The notes under the pieces were generated by a model. It did no database searches. It saw only the letters and a list, made by a program, of their open reading frames with translations, and was not told where the DNA came from. A program made the translations under genes and the position numbers. Of a DNA stretch of 64,000 bases, positions 55,650 to 64,000 are shown piece by piece. Source of the DNA: Blumeriella jaapii (Eukaryota; Ascomycota; Leotiomycetes; Helotiales; Drepanopezizaceae); the NCBI GenBank assembly GCA_009599575.1, contig VWND01000012.1, positions 620,001 through 684,000 on the forward strand, in the 5' to 3' direction. How positions within the stretch are numbered: position 1 is the first letter of the stretch; every line of letters begins with the position of its first letter.

Positions 55650-57270
55650 GCAAAAAAGTTTTTTACTCCGCGTATTTTAAACCGTTCCGATTTTATATTT
55701 TTCGAAGAATTAGTTAAAAAAATCGCCGATTTTCTGGCCGATTTTTTCGATATTTAAAAAGCCGAAAACGAGTTTAAGATGCTTGCAATAAATACGTACG
55801 ACGATTTTTAGCGATTTTATCTGCGATTTTCCATTTTCGCAGCGAACGCTTAAATACAAATTAATAAACAGTTTCGAAACGCTTTTCGCGATAAAATATT
55901 AAAGCGTTTACGAGAAAAGCTGCATTTGAAATAAACGCGTACAACGATTTTTAAGAATTGGCTTATCGCCGTCCGTTAAAAAAAACAAAATTAATTAGCT
56001 AAACGAATTTTATACGCGAATCGTTTTATTAAATTTACTATTTATTAAAATGGTAAGTTTTTAACCAAAGCGTATTACGAGTCAAATCGTACGTACGAGA
56101 ATCGTCCAAATGCTTTACAGGCCTTTTTTTAACCCCCTGCTGTTTTTCCTTTTTTTCACGCCAAAACGCCTTTTTTGGCGTTTTTTCTTTTCGATCGGAC
56201 CAACGATAACGCTCGTTTTTTATTTTATATTAAAAAGTTTAAAAAAGCCAATTTGCACGATTTTTTACGGGCCGACCTTCGGTTCTATTTAAAAGCCTTT
56301 TTAGACTGATAAATATAAACGAAATCGAATCGGCCGAAAATTCGCTTTTTAATAATAATAATAAAAACGAAAATCTTTTTTTAAACGATTTTCAAAATGC
56401 ATACGAAAAAGTTAAAAGTTTTTCCGCCAATCGAAAAAACGCTCAGGCTTAAGCAAAGCTTTTTTTTTAAGCGTATTACGCGATATACGTTATTTTAACG
56501 TTCGAAAGCTTTTTAATAGCGATTTATTAACAATTCCCGTTATATTTATTAAAAATAGCTTTTCGTATAAAATAAAAGCGCTCGCCGATTTTAAAACAAA
56601 CGGTTATGCGTTAATCGATTCGGCGCTAATCAAATCTTTTTTTTTTTTTTAAAATCTTTAATTTAATTTTTCTCGGCTTTTTTTTTTTATAAAAAAGTAT
56701 AATAAAGCTCGTGGCCATTTAATTATATATTTTACGCTTTTTAATTTTATTATTAATAATCGAATACAATCGTTTACTTTTTTTTTGATTATTAATCTCG
56801 GAAATTATAATATGATTTTAAGAAAAGCTTGGTTAGCCGAATATCAAGTTTTACTAAATTATAATAAACGCAAGTTTTATTGGCCGAAGTTTTATTTTTT
56901 TATAATCTTTTACGTTCGTTGTATTAAAGTCTTTTATTTGCATTTTCGAAAGATTTAATTTCGCTATTAAAACGACGCTATAAGACGTGACAAGAACTTT
57001 GACTAATTGTAACAGGCCTACGATGTTATACGAAGCGCGAAAAAATCGAATTTTATTCGCGATGCCAATTTCGATAGCGACGCTAGTAGAATAATTTAAG
57101 AAATTATATTATTTTCCTAAGTTGCCGATTTTTTTTTTATTTTTTTTTTTTTTTTTTTTTTTTTTCGTCAGAACAGTTTTTTCGTTTTACGAAAAATAAT
57201 TATATTAAAAACCGAAAAAAAACTTTCGCCGCGATAGCTTTTCAGCTTAATATAATCGATAATTTAAATA
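55650..57270 (+). pseudogene. Element E gag region, RIP-broken
   Basis: This region lies between the 5' leader and pol. Its pieces recur, with different transitions, in the resumed part of D at 60.99-62.6 kb. No zinc knuckle could be read with confidence. Confidence 0.5.
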
Positions 57271-57649
57271 AGCTATTTTCTGAATCTTTTAAACGATTAG
57301 TTCGAAGACGAATCTTTTAATTTACTGCTTATTTAATTTCCATTTGCCAGATTATTATACACGCTTTTAAGCTGATTTCCAAAAAAAAAGCAATTAAAGT
57401 GTTTTCAACTTTTTTATACGAAATCGATAAAATACTAAACGACCTTACGTATAACACTTTTTTTAAAACTTAATTTTATAATTTTTTCGAACGTTTCAGA
57501 ACTAATAAAATATCGATTTCGACTTTTTTAATTAGCTTAGCAGAATTAACTTCGAATAAACTTTTCTTCGAATTTTTCTTTCCGAAGTACAAAGACTTCG
57601 AATACGTGTTTTTTAAGGCCGCTAGTAACGAGCTAGCCTTTTACCGGCC

Positions 57650-60600
57650 TTACGACCATAAAATCGAGCTTATTATAAATGAGAAAAAGCTGAAATACAT
57701 TTTTTGTATAAAATATCGATTTTAAAGCTCGAGATTATTAAGATTTATTTGCAAAATAACTTTAACAAAAGCTTTATCGAATCTTTTACCGCTTTTTTCG
57801 CTGTTTTAATGCTTTTCGTTAAAAAACCCGACGGTTTATTACGTTTTTGTATCGATTATCGAGCTTTTAATAATATTATTCGTAAAAATCGCTACTTTTT
57901 TTCTTTTATCGATAAAACTTTTGCTCGTTTTTCGAAAGCGCGAATTTTTACGAAGCTCGATATTCGTTAAGCTTTTTACAAAATTCGAATGGACTTCGCT
58001 AATAAAAAACTAACGACGTTTCGTACGCGTTACGGCGTTTATAAATATAAAATGCTATTTTTTGGCTTTATTAATAAACTCGCAATTTACCAACGTTATA
58101 TAAACGACGTTTTTTTCGATTATTTAAACGATTTTTGTATTGCATATTTGAATAATATTTTTATTTATTCGTCCGACTTTTTAAAACACGCTATATACGT
58201 TCGCAAAATGTTTTAAAAGCTCGTTGACGCTGGATTACAAGCCGATATTCGGAAGTTTAAATTCAACGTTATTCGAATCCGTTATTTAAATTTTATTATT
58301 TTAATTAAAAGTTTAAAAATAAATTTAAAAAAGATTTTCGTAGTCGCTTATTAAAAGCCTTCTATTACTGTAAAAAGTGTATAAAGCTTTTTTGGTTTTT
58401 GTAACTTTTACCGACGTTTTATTCGAAACTACGGTATAATTGCAAAGCTTTTGATTTATTTAATTAAAACTAACGTTTTTTTTAATTTTACTTTTGAATA
58501 TCAGGAGAGTTTCGATCTTTTTATACTAGCCTTTATTATTGCATCAGTTTTACAATATTACAGGCAAGACTTTTTTTGCATATTAAAGATTGACGCTTCC
58601 GACGGCGTAATAGCTTTTGTGTTTTCGCAATTTTATAGCGACGACTAGCTTCCAGTCGCTTATTTTAGCAAAACCATAATTTTCGCAAAACTAAACTACG
58701 TCGTATACGATAAAAAAATATTCGCAATCGTAAGATTTCTAAATAATTTTCGTATTAAATTAACTAGCTTAATTTATTAAATCAAAATAATTATTAATTA
58801 TAAGGCTTTAAAATATTTTATAATTTTCAAACTTTTAAACGCTCGATAAGCACGCTGGGCCGAGCTTTTCGCCGATTACAATTTTCTTATTATATATAAA
58901 CCAGATAAACACAATCTTTTGGCTAACGCATTAATACGTCGTACGAGCGAATTCGACCGCTAAAATTTTTTTAAACGCATTTAGCGCCTGCAAACCTTTT
59001 TTCGAGCAAATTAAATCGATTACCGCTTTTTAATTAAAAAACTTCGACTTTTTACGGCTTTCGAAACAGTTGTTTTTATCGTTGAAATAACTGATTTTTT
59101 TTCCGTATTTCGTATCGTTGACCAGCTTTTTTATATTAATCGTACAGCTAGCAGCCTGATGGCTTTCCGAAAGAAAACTGTACGAAACGCTACGAAGAAA
59201 AACGACGCTAATAACATTTCGTTTTCGTATATATTTAAACGCGATTTGCTGTTATATTCCGGTCGCTTAATAATATTAAACGTCGATTATTTTCGTTTGA
59301 TTTTTATACGAAAAATGTACGACCAAATTTTTATCGCTTATTTCAGCGCTTGCAAAACTACGCAATTGCTTTCGGACTAATATTATTAGCGAGGTATAAT
59401 AGCTTTCGTAAAATAATATTATCGCAATTGTTACGCTTATCGAAAGAGTTTTGTTTTAAAAAATAAGCGCTTCGGCTTTTTTCAGTTTTTTTCTGTTTTT
59501 AACCACTTTTAAAAGTATGTTATAATAGATTTTTGCAGTTTTAATAAAAACAAATACGGTTACGATAACGTATTCGTAATAATAAATCGTTTTTCTAAGC
59601 AAGCTATTTCGATTTTTTATTATAAAAATATCGACGTTCGAAATCTCGCCAAATTGTATATATTCCACGTGTATAAGTATTTTGGCTTTTTAAAAAGTAT
59701 TATTAACGATCGTGGCCTTTAGTATTAATTTACTTTTTGGTTTGAATTAAATAAAATATTCGGTACGCAATTAAAGTTTTCGACAGCCGCTTATTTTAAA
59801 ACCGACGGTTAAACCGAAATTTACAATTAATATTTGCAAAAACGCTTTCGACCTTTCGTGAATTTTTATTAAAACGATTGGAACGAATTTTTTTTAATAA
59901 TAAATTTCGTTTAAATAGTTTTTTTTTACGAAAGTTTAAATGGCTTTTTATTTTTTGAAATTATATACGGTTATATTTTTTATATTAATTAAAATTGAAA
60001 GCTCGATATTTTCTTTTTTCTCAACTTTTTATATAAGCTAAACGCAAACGAAGCTCGTGCGTACGTTCGCCGCTATTACGACGCTTAGAATTTCGCTAAA
60101 TCGCATTTTTAATAAACTTACGACAAAATAAAAAAAATGCGAATAAGTTTCGCCGCGCGATCGATTTTAACGTTAGCGATTACGTTTGGCTCGATATGCG
60201 TTTATTTTCGATTTTTCGGCCTTTTCGTAAGCTCGACAATTTTATAAACGGCTTTTTTAAAGTTGTAGCCAAAATTTTCGATAACGCTTTTAAGCTAGAC
60301 TTTTTTAATATTATAAACGTATACCCAGTTTTTTACGCTAGTCGACTGCGTAAAGCAGCTGACGACGCGCTTTTAGGTCAGATTAACCCAGCTTTTAAAT
60401 TTATTAATATAATTGGTAAATTTAAATACGAAGTCGAAAAATTAATCGCTTATCGAATGCAGCGGAAAACCTTTTAGTACAAAGCTTTTTAAGTAGGCTT
60501 AAATAAAAATCTTACGTAGTATTCCGCGTTTGATTTTATATATGCTTTTTTAAAAGTGCGCGACTTTTATTTGGCGTATAAAAAGCTTTCCGGTTTTTTT

Positions 60601-60660
60601 GCAAAATTTGTAAATTGGCTGAAAGCGTATTCCGAAGGTTTGGATTCGTACGATTATTTA
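57650..60660 (+). pseudogene. Element E pol polyprotein, RIP-broken
   Basis: The RT is unusually readable. KPDGLLRFCIDYRAFNNI and ARIFTKLDIR are followed by FRTRYGVYKYKMLFFGFINK and FCIAYLNNIFIYS, where the Y-L-D-D box reads Y-L-N-N (D to N, as G-to-A change would give). RNase H has CILKIDASDGVIAFVFSQ. Beyond integrase, VYPVFYASRLRKAADDAL and then FKYEVEKLIAYRMQRK match the integrase tail and chromodomain of chromoviruses. Confidence 0.85.
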
Positions 60661-60720
60661 AATAATAACGTACTAATAAATAAAAGCTCGAGGGCGCGCT
60701 TTTTTCGGACGGGGGGGTAA

Positions 60721-60983
60721 TGTAACGATTTATTCGTTTGCTTTTCGTATTATTTTAGCAATTACGTATAATTGCAAGCTTTTTGGTCTTCTGATGGGTT
60801 TTATATCAATTGTGGAAACTATTATATATATAAAGCTTTTTTTTTTAGCAATTTCTGCTTTTTGCAGTTGTTAATTCTAAGTGAATATTTTTGTTACAGA
60901 ACCAAAGGCTCGTTTTTTATACCATATGAACACGGCGACCAGTTGACTGATCTCCCAGCCCTTCGACTGATTAGATCGTTACA
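60721..60983 (+). repeat. 3' LTR of element E
   Basis: 263 bp from TGTAACGATTTATTCG to GATCGTTACA, with intact TG..CA ends. It is followed by GAAAG and the resumed element D. Confidence 0.9.
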
Positions 60984-62615
60984 GAAAGCGTAGCAAAAAA
61001 GTTTTTTACTCCGCGTATTTTAAACCGTTCCGATTTTATTTCTTTCGAAAAATTAATAAAAAAAATCGCCGATTTTCTGGCCGATTTTTCCGACGTTTAA
61101 AAAGCCGAAAACGAATTTAAAATGCTTGTAATAAATACGCACGACGATTTTTGGCGCTTTTATCTGCGATTTTTTATTTTCGCAGCGAACGCTTAAATAC
61201 GAATTAACAAACAGCTTCGAAACGCTTTTCGCGACAAAATATCAAAGCGTTTATAAGAAAAGCTGTATTTAGAATAAGCGCGTACAACGATTTTTAAAAA
61301 TTAGCTTATCGCCGTCCGTTAAAAAAAATAAAATTAATTGGCTAAACGAATTTTATACGCGAATCGCTTTTTAATTAAATTTATTATTTATTAAAATAAT
61401 AGGTTTTTAACCAAAGCGTATTATAAATCAAATCGTACGTACGAAAGTCGTTTAAATGCTTTATAAGCTTTTTTTCAGCCTTCTGTTGTTTTTTCTTTTT
61501 TTTTACGCCAAAACGCTTTTTTTGGCGTTTTTTCTTTTCGATCGGATCAACGATAACGCTCGTTTTTTATTTTATATTAAAAAATTTAGAAAAGCTAATT
61601 TGCACGATTTTTTACGAACCGACCTTCGGTTTTATTTAAAAGCTTTCTCAGGCTGGTAGGTGTGAACGAGGTCGAATCGGCCGAAAATTCGCTTTTTAAT
61701 AATAATAATAAAAACGAAAATCTTTTTTCAAACGATTTTTAAAACGCATACGAAAAAGTTAAAAGCTTTCCCGCTAATCGGGAAAACGCTTAAGCTTAAG
61801 CAAAGCTTTTTTTTTAAGCGTATTGCGCGATATGCGTTATTTTAACGTTCGAAAGCTTTTTAATAGCGATTTATTAACAATTTCCGTTATATTTATTAAA
61901 AATAGCCTTTCGTATAAAATAAAAACGCTCGCCGATTTTAAAGCAAACGGTTATACGTTGATCGATTCGGCGTTGATTAAATTCTTTTTTTTTTAAAACT
62001 TTTGATTTAATTTTTTCCGGCTTTTTTTTTTGTAAAAGGATATAATAAAACTCGTGGCTATTTAATTATATATTTTACGTTTTTTAATCTTATTATTAAC
62101 AACCGAATACAATCGTTTACTTTTTTTTTAATTATTAACCTCGGAAATTATGGTATGATTTTAAAAAAAGCTTAATTAGCCGAATATTAAATTTTATTAA
62201 ATTGTAATAAACGCAAGTTTTATTAGCCGAAGTTTTATTTTTTTACAGTTTTTTACGCTCGTTGTATTAAAGTCTTTTATTTGCATTTTCGAAAGATTTA
62301 ATTTCGCTATTAAAACGACGCTGTAAAACGTAACAAAAACTTTAACCAATTGTGGCAGATTTACGACGTTATACGAAGCGCGAAAAGATCGAATTTTATT
62401 CGCGGTGCTAATTTCGATGGCGACGCTAATAAAATAATACAAAAAATTATACTACCATTTTTCCAGGCTAACGATTTTTTTTTTATTATTTTTTTTTCTT
62501 TTTTTTTTCGTTAAAACAGCTTTTTCGTTTTACGAAAAACAGTTATATTAAAAACCGAAGAAAAGCTTTCGCCGCGATGGCCTTTCAGCTTAATATAATC
62601 GATAATTTAAACAAG

Positions 62616-62918
62616 TGTTGCGCTATATTTATATTCCTTTATTTCCTTTCATTTCTTTTGTTCCAGATTCATTTTTCCTGTACGCTTTCAGTAGTTAAAT
62701 GTTCCTAGAGCTCGGAAAGGCTCGTAGTCACGTGATAACGAGCCTTTTCGAAGACTAGTTTTTCCGAGCGACTGATTAAGCGAGCCCGAACCTTCCGTTT
62801 TCTGCGGAAAGCTCGCTAGTCAGACTTAGAATAATACAAATAATATTTTATTATATACAATTTATTCGTTTCAGCCTCCGGTAAAAGTTTTTTACCGATT
62901 ATTCGGCTTTGCATAATA
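62616..62918 (+). repeat. 5' LTR of element C-prime
   Basis: About 303 bp. The end reads GCATAATA where element C has GCACGACA, consistent with C-to-T and G-to-A change. Confidence 0.88.
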
Positions 62919-64000
62919 ATTATAAGCTCCGAAATCAATTAATAAGCTTCTTTTTGCAATACATACGCTAAAAGACTCGTTAAGAACTTTTACCGGTCAA
63001 TTTATTCGAATTGTTAAAAAAATTCGTGAAAAATTATATTTTGCAAAGTTTTTCTTATTTAGCAAAAGGCCACGAATCGATAAAAAGCTATTAAAAATGC
63101 GGGAAGCATTAATTTTTCGATTTTTTTTAATTTACAAATTTTATTTTTATTTTTTTCTACTTTTTTTTTTTTTAATCCAATTAATCGATTTTTTATAACA
63201 AAAACAACATGTCGGCCCTTACGAAAAAGAAGGTTTTCTTTTACGATTCAAAATCGTAAATTTTTTAATTAGGAGCGTATAAATTTCACCGATCAGGAAT
63301 TTTTCCCTTCGATTATACCGATCCTGACTTTTCATTTCGCTTTTTTATTAATAAACGATTATAAAAACAGTTTTTATATTAATTTATCGATTAAAAAAAC
63401 AAAAAGCGCCAAGCAGACTACGATCGAAAATACGCCGAATATAACGGCATAACCGAAGCAAAAAAGGCCGTTATTACGACAAATAATCCTTCCGACAAAC
63501 CTCGACCAGCCAATTTAATTTTCGACGATTTAAAAAATAAAATCGATTATTTTTCGAAAAACTATTTAAAAAAGCTTAAAAAGTGGCAGAAATACGTTAT
63601 TGTTTATCAAAAGTTGCTCGACTAGGTTTTTTTAATTATAAAAACCAGTTTAATAAATTTTGCATTGTTTAATCGGAAATTAACTCTATTAATAATAAAA
63701 AAGCGTACGCTATTTTTTATATTAATTTGCAAAAAGATTTTTTAATAAATGAAAATATGCGTAAAATCAAAAATTCATATTATAAAAAAAAGCAAAGGTT
63801 ATTTTAAGTATTCGTTCGTATTTTAAAAAAAAATATTATTTTTGCATACTTTTCCGTAATTAACTTCGTCAGATTTGATTACAAAAATACTTTTCGCAAA
63901 ACGTACAACGGAAAAGTAAATATAATCGAATAAATAAAAAAATAGCAAACCGTTTACAAAACAGCTGTCGAATATAAGATTTCTGATATAAATAGCCGCT
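62616..64000 (+). mobile_element. Copia element C-prime, 5' part, runs off window
   Basis: A second member of the element C family begins TGTTGCGCTATATTTATATT, with its LTR at 62616-62918. Its leader and gag align to 37064 onward of element C up to the last base (the end corresponds to about 38137). It interrupts element D. Its 3' end lies outside the window. Confidence 0.88.

Larger units (their letters stand above)
54576..60983 (+). mobile_element. Ty3/gypsy chromovirus-like element E inside D
   Basis: LTRs at 54576-54839 and 60721-60983 are flanked by GAAAG on both sides (54571-54575, 60984-60988). The length is 6408 bp. The order on + is gag (about 55.65-57.0 kb), RT (57.7-58.2 kb), RNase H (58.45-58.95 kb), integrase (59.2-60.1 kb) and a C-terminal chromodomain-like segment (60.4-60.66 kb). 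A G-rich tract (60711-60717) precedes the 3' LTR as a polypurine tract. E's own copy of the target segment at about 55.63-55.65 kb shows the uninterrupted sequence. Confidence 0.92.
53500..62615 (+). mobile_element. Ty3/gypsy element D, interrupted by E and by C-prime
   Basis: The 5' LTR (53500-53768) and 5' internal region (53769-54570) are followed by a same-family element E. D then resumes at 60984 and runs to 62615, where a copia LTR begins. The resumed part (gag-side, including a frame at 61456-61659) aligns to 55641-57270 of E. The 3' half of D is not in the window. Confidence 0.85.

Noticed and set aside
25280..64000. Short + strand ORFs in the nests as separate genes
   Set aside because: They are islands between RIP-made stops within gag and pol of LTR elements, and are reported as parts of those elements.
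1..64000. tRNA, rRNA or CRISPR features
   Set aside because: No cloverleaf with proper A and B boxes, no rRNA segment and no direct-repeat/spacer array was seen. The TTCGAA near 25.43 kb is the primer-binding site of element A, not a tRNA gene.

Overview
This window is fungal nuclear DNA, most likely from a filamentous ascomycete (Pezizomycotina). The evidence is genes with 45-180 bp GT-AG introns, a CFEM GPI-anchored protein, an AflR-type Zn2Cys6 regulator, a fungal DUF7704-type membrane protein, a CENP-T homologue, and LTR retrotransposons decayed by C-to-T and G-to-A change in the style of RIP (repeat-induced point mutation). Species and class cannot be fixed from the sequence; a Dothideomycete is a guess.

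Layout. (1) 1-24.5 kb is a gene-rich, GC-balanced block. In order: the 3' end of a G-patch protein (+), a four-exon unknown (-), a CFEM GPI protein (-), Cms1-like ribosome assembly factor (-), CENP-T-like kinetochore protein (+), SURF1/Shy1 (-), a UBXN4-like UBX protein (+), a DUF7704-type membrane protein (-), a two-Myb telobox protein (+), a 2 kb AT-leaning gap, a Nop6-like RRM protein (+), an AflR-like Zn2Cys6 regulator (-), a poorly coding stretch with two weak gene candidates, and a LEC14B/DCAF11-like WD40 protein (+). Exon structures were rebuilt by hand and keep frame; the two weakest points are the Myb gene's first exon and one segment of the WD40 gene. (2) 25.28-46.83 kb is one AT-rich nest of LTR elements, all on +. 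Ty3/gypsy element A (132 bp LTRs, TSD GTAGG) was split by gypsy chromovirus B (173 bp LTRs, TSD ATTTG) and by Ty1/copia element C (about 302-305 bp LTRs, TSD AAATG/AAATA). (3) 46.83-53.50 kb is a GC-balanced island of repeats. It holds three intact tandem genes for about 100-residue, eight-cysteine secreted proteins, several decayed copies of the same unit, and very long poly-G and purine-rich repeats. (4) 53.50-64.00 kb is a second nest. Gypsy element D was hit by another member of its own family (E, TSD GAAAG) and then by a second copia copy (C-prime) that runs off the window.

How it fits together. The first block is mostly housekeeping: chromosome segregation, ribosome assembly, respiratory-chain assembly and ubiquitin/p97-linked functions. 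The island between the nests has the arrangement known for effector-type genes in AT-isochore fungi: small, cysteine-rich, secreted, recently duplicated, and partly dead. The most distinctive feature is that each intact copy has a G-tract placed directly 5' of a conserved TATA-containing promoter block. No RNA genes, CRISPR arrays or biosynthetic cluster enzymes were recognised.
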